64,000 nt of DNA from RPQJ01 sp963726665 (GTDB lineage Bacteria > Pseudomonadota > Gammaproteobacteria > Steroidobacterales > Steroidobacteraceae), in assembly GCA_963726665.1 (NCBI GenBank), contig CAVSDW010000011.1, positions 1 to 64,000 on the forward strand, given 5' to 3'. Below are positions 9,267 to 19,730 of the stretch, piece after piece (position 1 is the first letter of the stretch; the number at the start of each line of letters is the position of its first letter). The position numbers and the translations under genes are program-made. Under the pieces are notes generated by a model, which saw only the letters and a list, made by a program, of their open reading frames with translations, ran no database searches and was not told the DNA's origin.

Positions 9267-10024
9267 CTAGCGCAGTCCAGCCACCAGTCGCGGCAGGACG
9301 ATCCCCGAAGGGCCGCTCAGCACCAGGGTAGCCGCGTCCGACAGGTCCGTGCGGCCGGGATTGATTTCGACGACCTTGGCTCCTGCGTCGAGCGCAGATT
9401 CCGCAAGCCCGGCGGCGGGATAGACCAGCGACGATGTGCCGATGGACATGAACAAGTCGCAGTCTTGTGCAGCCTCGGCTGCGGCCACCATCGGGCCATG
9501 GGTATCGCTTCGCCGAACCACACGACGTCCGGTCGCAGCAGGCCGCCGCACGCGGCGCAGCGCGGCAGTCCGTGCCGTGAATCCTCCGAACGATCAGCGA
9601 TCACCTGTTCGACCGTGCACCGGTCGCGCAGGATGTTGCCGTGGTACTCGAGGACGCCGCGGCTTCCTGCGCGCTGGTGCAGGCCGTCCACGTTCTGGGT
9701 CACGAGCGTGAGGCTGGGGACGAGGCGCGCGAGTTCCACGAGCGCGTGGTGGCCGGGGTTCGGCTCGACCTTGCGGATCAGTTCCCGGCGGAATTCGTAC
9801 CAGTCCCAGACGAACTTCGGGTCACGCTCGAAAGCTTCGGGGGTCGCGAGGTCCTCGGGATTGAATTTCTCCCAGAGCCCGGTGAGCGCGTCGCGGAACG
9901 TGGGGATTCCACTCTCGGCAGAAATCCCCGCGCCCGTGAGTACGCAGACGTGCCGCGCCTTCCTGAGCGCAGCCGCAGCCTGCTCGATCAACGCATCCAG
10001 CGTGCCAGCGGAGTCGTTCTTCAC
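9267..10024 (-). CDS. cobB: CobB-type NAD-dependent protein deacylase (frameshifted)
   Basis: Sirtuin that removes acyl groups from protein lysines using NAD. The N-terminal part shows the NAD-binding GAGISAESGIPTFRD motif, the YEFRRELI motif (Tyr and Arg spaced as in class III desuccinylases), TQNVDGLHQRAG with the catalytic His region, a zinc CAAC pair, and VVWFGEAIP. The frame then breaks. The expected continuation (CDLFMSIGTSSLVYPAAGL, then VEINPG) is in another frame down to the stop at 9267. One missing base in the GGG run at 9500-9502 of the plus strand restores a 252-residue protein. The start is a GTG directly after a heptad repeat downstream of acnA. Confidence 0.88.
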
Positions 10025-10037
10025 TATCCGCTATCCG
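10024..10037. repeat. Heptad repeat CTATCCG (two copies)
   Basis: Two exact head-to-tail copies of CTATCCG lie in the short gap between the acnA stop and the cobB start, followed by CTAGTCACTG. The same heptamer in the opposite orientation, with the same AGTGACTAGCGG flank, occurs four times near 32149. This marks a dispersed intergenic repeat. Confidence 0.75.
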
Positions 10038-10058
10038 CTAGTCACTGATCACTTTCCC

Positions 10059-12746
<2,688 letters not shown>

Positions 12747-12750
<4 letters not shown>

Positions 12751-13890
12751 GCAACCTCCGGGGATGCCAACGGGCCCGATTCAGCCTTCGAATTATAACG
12801 GGTCCGCTCGATGACCGCCCCCCCGAGGCACGCCTCGCCGTCGTAGAAGACAGCCGACTGTCCGGGCGTCACGGCGCGCTGGGGCTCGTGGGTGCGGACC
12901 ACGCAGGTCCCGTCGGTGGCAATTTCGACCTCGCAGTCCTGGTCGGGCTGTCGATAACGCGTCCTGACGGTGCAGGTGAACCGCTGCGCGGGCGGCGCGC
13001 CCGAAATCCAGTGTGCCGGCCCGGTTTCGAACTCCCGGCTCATGAGGAGCGCGATGGTCGTGCTCCTGCACCACGACCAGCACGTTCCGTTCGAGGTCCT
13101 TGGCCGCCACGTACCAGGGCGCCTCCGATGCGCCGCGAACGCCGCCGACCGCGATGCCCTGTCGCTGCCCCAGCGTGTAATACATGAGCCCACGGTGCTG
13201 GCCGAGACGCCGGCCCTCGGGCGTCTCGATGTCGCCCGGGCGCGCCGGCAGGTAGTTCGCCAGGAACTCGGCGAACGGGCGTTCGCCGACGAAGCAGATG
13301 CCGGTGCTGTCGCGCTTGTCGTGCACCGGCAGCGCGCGGTCGCGAGCCAGGCGCCGAACCTCGGCCTTGGCGAGGCCGCCGATCGGAAAGAGGGTCCGAT
13401 CGAGCAGTGGACCCGGAACCGTGTGCAGGAAGTAGGTCTGGTCCTTGGCGCGATCGGCGGCCCGCAGCAGCCGCGTCCGCCCGTCCTGGCTGGAAGTCCG
13501 TGCGTAATGGCCGGTCGCGAACCAGCGTGCGCCGAGTCGCTCGGCGTGCTCGAAGCACACGCCAAACTTGATTTCGCGGTTGCAGGCGACGTCCGGGTTG
13601 GGCGTACGGCCTGCCGCGAGTTCTTCGAGGAAATGCCGGAACACGCGCTCGCGGTACTCGGCCGCGAAGTTGACCGTGTGCAGAGGTATCCCGAGCTCGT
13701 CGCAGACGCGGCGCGCGTCCTGCAGGTCGGCGGCCGCGGTGCAGTACGCGTCGTCGTCCTCTTCCCAGTTGCGCATGAAGAGGGCGTGCACGTCATGGCC
13801 CGCGTCCTTCAGGAGCGCAGCAGCGACGGCGGAATCAACGCCGCCGGAAATGCCGAGGACTACGCGATCGGAGCTGCTCACCCCCGGCAT
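12747..13890 (-). CDS. mnmA: tRNA-specific 2-thiouridylase MnmA (frameshifted)
   Basis: Thiolates U34 in the anticodons of tRNA-Lys, -Glu and -Gln. The PP-loop GISGGVDS is at about residues 13-20, the catalytic Cys pair lies in NPDVACNREIKFG and STGICFVGER, and GLMYYTLGQRQG follows. After VVVQEHDH the frame breaks. One extra base at about 13052 separates it from ALLMSREFETGPAHWISG and the C-terminal barrel, ending at 12747 for about 380 residues. I prefer the ATG at 13890; upstream in-frame codons run into a perfect palindrome. E. coli also has nudJ beside mnmA. The stop overlaps acnA. Confidence 0.94.
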
Positions 13891-13905
13891 TGTAGGGCGC
13901 AGGAA

Positions 13906-13963
13906 GGGGACATTCTCCTTTTTGAATCGGTGCCGGCACCGATTCAAAAAGGAGAATGTCCCC
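13906..13963. repeat. Perfect 58-bp palindrome between nudJ and mnmA
   Basis: Two 29-base arms are exactly reverse-complementary with no spacer. The ends read GGGGACATTCTCC and GGAGAATGTCCCC and the centre reads GGTGCCGGCACC. It fills most of the gap between the nudJ stop and the mnmA start. An RNA copy would form a very stable hairpin, but runs of A and T sit within the arms rather than after the stem, so this is not a classical terminator. It resembles a REP-like mobile palindrome. Confidence 0.95.
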
Positions 13964-13968
13964 TCTGC

Positions 13969-14454
13969 TCAGCCGCTGGCGGCGAGCGACGCAGGCTGGG
14001 AGATCAGGTGACTGATCAGCGAAAGGGGATAGCGGATGCCTGCGAGGTAGTCGTCCACGCACTGCAGCACCAGCGGGCTGCGCAGACGGGCACGCGGCCC
14101 GAGCAGTTCGTCACGGACCAGCCACCGTGTGCGGAGGATGCCGCGATCGAGGTCGCGTTCCGGGTCGTGAGCGAGGAGGTCCCCGCAGAACGCAACCCGC
14201 AGGAAGGTGCGGTTGAGGTGTTCAGGTCTCCAGACGTAGACGCCGACGATGGCCTGTGGCTGGAAGCCCCACGCGGTTTCCTCCAGCGTTTCGCGCACGA
14301 CCGCATCGAGGAAGGTCTCGCCGTCCTCGAGGTGCCCGGCCGGCTGGTTCAGCACCACTCGACCGCTGGCACGCTCCTCGACGAACAGGAACCGGCCGTC
14401 GCGTTCGGCGACGGCGGCAACGGTAACGTCCGGCTTCCAAACCATGCCGGTCAT
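13969..14454 (-). CDS. nudJ: Nudix phosphatase NudJ
   Basis: Nudix hydrolase of 161 residues closely resembling E. coli NudJ (HMP-PP/nucleoside phosphatase). Shared features are KPDVTVAAV at the N-terminus, NQPAGHLEDGE, the Nudix helix with RETLEETAWG, and LRSPLV followed by GIRYPLSLI near the C-terminus. It lies directly upstream of mnmA, as in E. coli, with the palindrome between them. A second ATG three codons in (MVWKPDVTV) matches the E. coli start better. The last 16 residues are not conserved. Confidence 0.9.
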   Translation of the reverse strand: MTGMVWKPDVTVAAVAERDGRFLFVEERASGRVVLNQPAGHLEDGETFLDAVVRETLEETAWGFQPQAIVGVYVWRPEHLNRTFLRVAFCGDLLAHDPERDLDRGILRTRWLVRDELLGPRARLRSPLVLQCVDDYLAGIRYPLSLISHLISQPASLAASG

Positions 14455-14484
14455 TATATCGGGACCCTTGGACAGGCCGTGCGC

Positions 14485-15000
14485 CTAGAAGTCGATGGCG
14501 GTCGCCCGCAGCTCAGGCTGGATCTGGCTCTCGGCCCAGACTTCATCGAAATACGCGAGGTGGCGACGGACCACGCTCACGTCGTTGAACTCGACGACGC
14601 CGTCCCAGCGCGAGCACTGCTGGCGATAGGCGATGGCCTTGTCGTCGGCGACGATGAAAGAGCAGGGGTTGCCGCGGAATTCAGGCGACACGTTGCGCAG
14701 ATCGATGTAGCTCGTGAGGCGCCGCGCCATCTGCATGAAGCGGTTTCCCTCGCGCGCGACGCGAGCAGGATCGGAAATCAGCACCCGCAGGCGCGCGTGC
14801 CGGCGGGCGAGCACCAGTCGCTTCATCGGCTCGAGGAAGCAGTCCTGGTCGTAGAGCTGGGGTTCGAGGTCGGGCGTGTAGATGGACAGCGAACGCACGG
14901 CGCGTGTGGCGAGTTCGGCCACCGCCGCCCGGTACTCATCGAGCGTCGAGAGGATGCTCCTCGATTCGTTGAAGTCCAGCCTGCCTTCCATCTTTCTCAC
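14485..15000 (-). CDS. PLD-like protein of the DUF7931 type
   Basis: Protein of 171 residues with SLSIYTPDLEPQLYD near the N-terminus, LRVLISDPARVAREGNRF in the middle, and VVEFNDVSVVRRHLAYFDEVW near the end. It looks like half of a phospholipase D-like fold but lacks an HKD catalytic motif. Similar proteins commonly follow or are fused to GNAT acetyltransferases in gammaproteobacteria; here the reading frames overlap by 65 bases (or 56 if the ATG at 14991 is used). I do not know its function. The tight overlap suggests it works with the acetyltransferase. Confidence 0.62.
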   Translation of the reverse strand: MRKMEGRLDFNESRSILSTLDEYRAAVAELATRAVRSLSIYTPDLEPQLYDQDCFLEPMKRLVLARRHARLRVLISDPARVAREGNRFMQMARRLTSYIDLRNVSPEFRGNPCSFIVADDKAIAYRQQCSRWDGVVEFNDVSVVRRHLAYFDEVWAESQIQPELRATAIDF

Positions 15001-15442
15001 TCGTCCCGCGGCGCATGCGCCGATGCGGGATGCCTACCTCGTCGAAAAGGGGGCCTTCGGCCCGGAAACCCAGCCGCTCGTAGAAACCCACGGAGTCGGC
15101 CTGCGAGTGAAGGTATACCTGCGGGAGTCCCAGTTCTGTGGCCTGGTTCACGAGATGGAGAACGATGGCGCTGCCGACCCCGGCGTGGCGGTACTGCGGA
15201 AACACCGCAATTCGGCCGATTTTTCCGCAGGGAGCCAGCCGCCCGGTACCGGCGAGGTCGCCAGCCTGGGTATACGCGAGCGCGTGCCTGCAGGCCGGGT
15301 CTGCCTCGTCCATTTCCTCGGACTCGGGGATGCCCTGTTCCTCCACGAACACCCGTCGACGCACCGCCATGAGATCGTCGCGGTCGTCCTGCCAGGCGGC
15401 GGACCGGACGGTGATCGCCGCGGCGGGAGACGCCTCAGACAT
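14936..15442 (-). CDS. GNAT-family N-acetyltransferase, ElaA/YjcF-like
   Basis: Acetyl-CoA-dependent transferase of 168 residues. It contains RRRVFVEEQGIPESEE near residue 28, the core GRIAVFPQYRHAGVGSAIV acetyl-CoA binding region at about 75-95, and YLHSQADSVGFYERLGFR, an arrangement typical of the ElaA/YjcF group. The ATG overlaps the 3' end of purB by eight bases and the 3' end overlaps the PLD-like gene, so the three are probably one transcript. The acetylated substrate is unknown. Confidence 0.82.
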   Translation of the reverse strand: MSEASPAAAITVRSAAWQDDRDDLMAVRRRVFVEEQGIPESEEMDEADPACRHALAYTQAGDLAGTGRLAPCGKIGRIAVFPQYRHAGVGSAIVLHLVNQATELGLPQVYLHSQADSVGFYERLGFRAEGPLFDEVGIPHRRMRRGTSEKDGRQAGLQRIEEHPLDAR

Positions 15443-16804
15443 CGCGGGCAAGCCGCGCGGCCAGCCCGACGTAGGTCGCGGGCGTGAGTTCGCGCAGCCG
15501 ACGCTTCTCGCCTCGGCGGTATCGGCAGGCCGTCGATGAACGCCGCGACCGCGGTCGCGTCGAGTCGACGTCCGCGCGTGAGCGCCTTGAGTTGCTCGTA
15601 GGCTTCCGGGACGGCGTGCCGTCGCATGATGGTCTGGATCGGCTCGGCGAGGAGCTCCCAGTTGGCGTCGAGCTCCGCGGCAAGCTGGGTGCGATCCACC
15701 TCGAGTCGCGCGAGGCCGCGTGAGATGGACTGGATGGCGATGTCGGAGTGCGCGAGCGCCACGCCGATGTTTCGCTGCACCGTCGAGTCCGTGAGGTCGC
15801 GTTGCCACCGCGACACCGGCAGCTTCTCGGCCATGAATCGCAGCAGCGCATTCGCCACGCCGAAGTTGCCCTCGGCGTTCTCGAAGTCGATCGGGTTCAC
15901 CTTGTGCGGCATGGTCGACGAACCGACCTCGCCGGCAACCACCTTCTGCCGGAAACAGCCGACCGAGATGTAGCCCCAGAAGTCGCGGCAGAGGTCGGTG
16001 AGCACGGTATTGATGCGGGCGAGGGCGTCGAAATACTCGGCCATCCAGTCGTGCGGCTCGATCTGGGTCGTGTACGGGTTCCACTGGAGTCCGAGAGACT
16101 CGACCAGCCTGCGTGCCAGGCCCGGCCAGTCGACCTCGGGGTAGGCGGCAAGGTGCGCGTTGTAGTTGCCGACCGCGCCGTTCGCCTTGCCCAGGATGCC
16201 GACCGCACGGAACTGGTCGCAGGCACGGCGCAGGCGATGCACGAACACGGCGACTTCCTTGCCGAGCGTCGTCGGCGTCGCCGGCTGTCCGTGCGTGCGC
16301 GACATCATCGCGTCCTGCGCATGGGCGTGCGCCATGGCTCGCAGGGTCTCGGTGAGCCCCGCCAGGCGCGGCAGCAGCACGTCGTTGCGGGCCTGCTGGC
16401 AGAGCAAGGCGTACGCCAGGTTGTTGATGTCCTCGGACGTGCAGGCGAAATGCACGAACTCGAGCCGTGATTGCCAGGCCGGGTGAGCGGCCAGCCGGTC
16501 CTTGATGAAGTACTCGACCGCCTTCACGTCGTGGTTGGTCTCGCGCTCGATCGTCTTGACCGCGGCGGCATCGCCGTCGCTGAAGGAGGCGGCGATCCCG
16601 GCCGCCACGGCGAGGTCGGCGGCGGTGAGTCCCTGCATTTCCGGGATGCCCGGGTTGGCGGCGAGCGCGTGCAGCCACGCGATCTCCACGCGGACCCGGG
16701 CGCCGCACCAGTCCCGATTCGCTGAACAGGCCGCGCAGTTCCGCGCAGCGGCTTGCGTATCGTCCATCCACCGGCGAGATGGCCGTGAGGGTGTTGAGGC
16801 TCAT
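15435..16804 (-). CDS. purB: Adenylosuccinate lyase PurB (two frameshifts)
   Basis: Catalyses two fumarate-releasing steps of purine synthesis. The N-terminus LTAISPVDGRYA is diagnostic, as are TSEDINNLAYAL, MMSRTHGQPATPTTLGKE and the signature SSTMPHKVNPIDFENAEG. Two breaks interrupt it. One extra base at 16701-16706 separates LFSESGLVR from RVRVEIAWLHALAANPG, and one extra base near 15515 separates AFIDGLPIP from EKRRLRELTPATYVGLAARL. Repair of both gives 455 residues, almost exactly the E. coli length. It is divergent from fumC, a distant homologue of the same superfamily, across 86 bases. Confidence 0.93.
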
Positions 16805-16890
16805 ACGGGAATCCGGGAGGTGCTACGATCCCGGATGATACCGCAGGCCCGCTTCCACGGCGCCTGCGCGGACCCCCGGAGCGCAGAAAC

Positions 16891-18296
16891 ATGGCGGCAG
16901 ACGACTTTCGCCTCGAGCGCGACAGCATGGGCGAACTGCGCGTGCCGGCAGACGCGCTGTGGGGTGCCCAGACGCAGCGCGCGATCCAGAATTTCCAGTT
17001 CAGCGGCCTCAGGATGCCTCGAGGGTTCATCCGTGCCCTCGGCCTGGTGAAGTGGGCCGCGGCCGGAGCGAATGCGGACCTGGGCCACCTGGAGCGCGAG
17101 CGCGCGGCGGCCATCCAGAAGGCAGCGCTCGAGGTCGCGGACGGGCGCCATGACGGCCAGTTCCCGGTGGACGTCTTCCAGACCGGTTCGGGCACCAGCA
17201 GCAACATGAACGCCAACGAGGTCATTGCCCGCCTCGCGACAGGCTACTCGGGCGGGCTCGCGGTACACCCCAATGACGACGTCAACCGCAGCCAGAGCAG
17301 CAACGACGTCGTGCCGACCGCGATCCACCTGAGTGCCGCACTTGCGATCGCCGAGCAGCTGCTGCCCGCGCTGCAGGAGCTTTCGGAAACGATCGGCCGC
17401 AAGGCTGCCGACGTCGGCGACACCGTGAAGACCGGGCGCACGCACCTCATGGACGCCATGCCCATCACGATGGGCCAGGAACTCGGCGCCTGGCGGACCC
17501 TGGTGGAAGACTCGATCACGCGCATCCGCTCGTGCCGGCCACGCCTGCACTGCCTCGCGCAGGGTGGCACGGCCGTCGGTACAGGCGTGAACGCGCCGGC
17601 CGGATTCGCCGCCGCCGTCGCCGAAGCGCTCTCCGGGCAGACGGGGCTGGACCTGCGACCGAGCCGCGATTTCTTTGCTCCCTGAGTTCGCAGGACACCG
17701 CGGTCGAGCTCTCGGGGCAGTTGCGCACGCTTGCGACCTGCCTGATGAAGATCGCCAACGACCTGCGCTGGATGAACAGCGGACCGCTCGCCGGCCTCGG
17801 TGAGATCGCGCTGCCGGCCCTGCAGCCCGGCAGCAGCATCATGCCGGGCAAGGTCAATCCGGTCGCCGCCGAGGCGGTTGCCATGGCGGCGGCCAAGGTC
17901 ATCGGCAACGACCTGACCGTGACGATTGCCGGACAATCCGGGAATTTCCAGCTGAACGTGATGCTGCCGGTCATCGCGCACGACCTGCTGCAGAGCATCG
18001 AGCTCATGGCGAACGCCTCGCGTTGCCTGGCGCGCAGCGCGGTGGCCGGCTTCGCGGTCAATTCGCGACAGGTCGCGGCGGCGCTCGAACGCAACCCGAT
18101 GCTCGTGACTGCGCTGAACCCGGTCATCGGTTACGACAAGGCCGCGGCGATCGCGAAGCGGGCCTATGCGGAAGGCAGGCCGGTGACGCAGGTCGCGGCG
18201 GAGATGACGGACCTCGGCGAGGAGCGCCTTGCGCGACTGCTCGACCCGGCGGCCCTGACCCGTGGCGGGTCCCAGCGCGGGGGCGCGGGGGACTGA
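16891..18296 (+). CDS. fumC: Class II fumarate hydratase FumC (frameshifted)
   Basis: Oxygen-stable fumarase converting fumarate to malate. Visible are GAQTQRAIQNF, QTGSGTSSNMNANEVIA, VHPNDDVNRSQSSNDVVPTAIH, GRTHLMDAMPITMGQE with the catalytic His, and the signature GSSIMPGKVNP. After RPSRDFFA one base is missing in the GCTCCCTGAG stretch near 17680; conservation resumes as LSSQDTAVELSGQLR in the next frame. The repaired length of 468 residues matches E. coli FumC. The Nudix gene starts at the very next base after the stop. Confidence 0.94.
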
Positions 18297-18947
18297 GTGC
18301 CGGGGTCGATCGCGAACGAGGGGGCGCGCCTCAGGGCCGTCATCGAGGAGCGACTGCGTGGCTCGACGCCGGGCGGTAACCCCTTCGTGCCGCACATGCT
18401 GGGCCGCCCGCCGGAGGAGTTGCAGGCGCTCCGCGGCCTGCTGCCGGCGGAGTTGTCGCCCGCGGCCGTGCTGGTGCCCATCGTCGAGCGCGACGAAGGT
18501 CTCACGATTCTCCTCACGCGGCGCGCGACGCACCTCAAGCATCACGCGGGACAGATCAGCTTTCCCGGCGGGCGCATGGAGCCTGGCGATGCCGGGCCGT
18601 GGGATGCGGCGCTGCGCGAGACGGAGGAGGAGATCGGCCTTCCCCGCGAGCACGTGCGGCTTGCCGGTTACCTCTGCGATCACTTCGTGATCACCGGCTA
18701 CGTCGTGACGCCGGTGGTCGGATTCGTGAGGCCCGGCTTCACGCTCAAGCTCGACGTGACCGAGGTCGAGGAGGCGTTCGAGGTGCCGCTTTCCTTCGTG
18801 CTCGATCCCGCCAACCGGGTACCGCATGAACGGCACTTTGCCGGCCGCAGCTTCATGGGCTACGACATCCCGTACCAGGGCCACAACATCTGGGGTGCGA
18901 CTGCAGTGATGCTGTTGTCGCTGTCGCGCCTGCTGGAGCAGCCGTGA
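18297..18947 (+). CDS. Nudix CoA pyrophosphatase (NudL/YeaB-like)
   Basis: Protein of 216 residues with the CoA-pyrophosphatase subgroup motif LKHHAGQISFPGG ahead of the Nudix box helix RETEEEIGL. This subgroup cleaves coenzyme A and its thioesters to 3',5'-ADP and 4'-phosphopantetheine. The GTG start abuts the fumC stop, and its own stop overlaps the mazG start as GTGA, so it sits in a tight fumC-nudix-mazG-hrpA run. The N-terminal 35 residues are poorly conserved, and a later start cannot be excluded. Confidence 0.87.
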   Translation: MPGSIANEGARLRAVIEERLRGSTPGGNPFVPHMLGRPPEELQALRGLLPAELSPAAVLVPIVERDEGLTILLTRRATHLKHHAGQISFPGGRMEPGDAGPWDAALRETEEEIGLPREHVRLAGYLCDHFVITGYVVTPVVGFVRPGFTLKLDVTEVEEAFEVPLSFVLDPANRVPHERHFAGRSFMGYDIPYQGHNIWGATAVMLLSLSRLLEQP

Positions 18948-19730
18948 GCGGGGGCGTGGGTCGGCTTCTCGCGGTGATGGCGCGCCTCCGCGACCCCGTG
19001 CACGGCTGTCCCTGGGATCGCGAACAGACGTGGGACACCATCGCCCCGCACACCATCGAGGAAGCCTACGAGGTGGCCGATGCGGTGACGCGAGGTCGAG
19101 CCGGACGAGGTCCGCGACGAGCTGGGTGACCTGCTGTTCCAGGTCGTATTCCAGGCACGAATCGCCGAGGAGCTGGGCCTGTTCGGATTCGACGACGTCG
19201 CCGACGCGATCAGCGAGAAACTGGAGCGCAGGCACCCTCACGTCTTCGGCGGCGAGACGGTCACGGATTCGGCCGAGCAGACCCGCGCCTGGGAACGGCA
19301 CAAGGCTGCGGAGCGTGAGGCAAAGGGCGAGCAGGCGGGCGTCCTCGACGGGGTGACGCTGGGACTGCCGGCATTGACGCGGGCGGCCAAGCTTGGCCGG
19401 CGAGCGGCCGGCGTCGGCTTCGACTGGCAGGAGATGACGGGCGTCTTCGACAAGGTCCGCGAGGAGATCGGCGAACTCGAGGATGCCGTCGCGGCCGGTC
19501 ACACGTCTCAGGTTCGCGAGGAACTCGGCGATCTGCTCTTCAGCATCGCCCAGCTTGCGCGCCACCTGGATGTCGATCCGGAGGGCGCATTGCGGGACGC
19601 GGGCGGCAAGTTCGAACGGCGCTTTCGCGCCATGGAGGCCCGTGCAGCGGCCGAGGGCCATTCGCTCGCCGGCCGGTCGGCAGCGGAACTGGAGGAATTG
19701 TGGCTGGAGGCAAAGCGGCTGGCCCGCTGA
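18944..19730 (+). CDS. mazG: Nucleoside triphosphate pyrophosphohydrolase MazG (frameshifted)
   Basis: House-cleaning NTP pyrophosphatase with two tandem MazG domains. The N-terminal domain has MARLRDPVHGCPWDREQTW and HTIEEAYEVADAV. One extra base near 19091 then breaks the frame before VEPDEVRDELGDLLFQVVFQA. The C-terminal domain has GFDWQ, KVREEIGELEDA and EELGDLLFSIAQLARH. Repaired length is 261 residues, close to E. coli MazG (263). Its GTG overlaps the Nudix stop, and its last 31 bases overlap hrpA. Confidence 0.93.
19691..19695 (+). promoter_or_regulatory. Ribosome binding site GGAGG for hrpA
   Basis: A consensus GGAGG lies four bases before the GTG at 19700, inside the 3' end of mazG. 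It decides the hrpA start in favour of that GTG rather than a codon downstream of the mazG stop. Confidence 0.7.

Noticed and set aside
12970..15372. An 800-codon open frame on the plus strand
   Set aside because: It covers mnmA, nudJ, the PLD-like gene and part of the acetyltransferase in antisense and has no recognisable motif.
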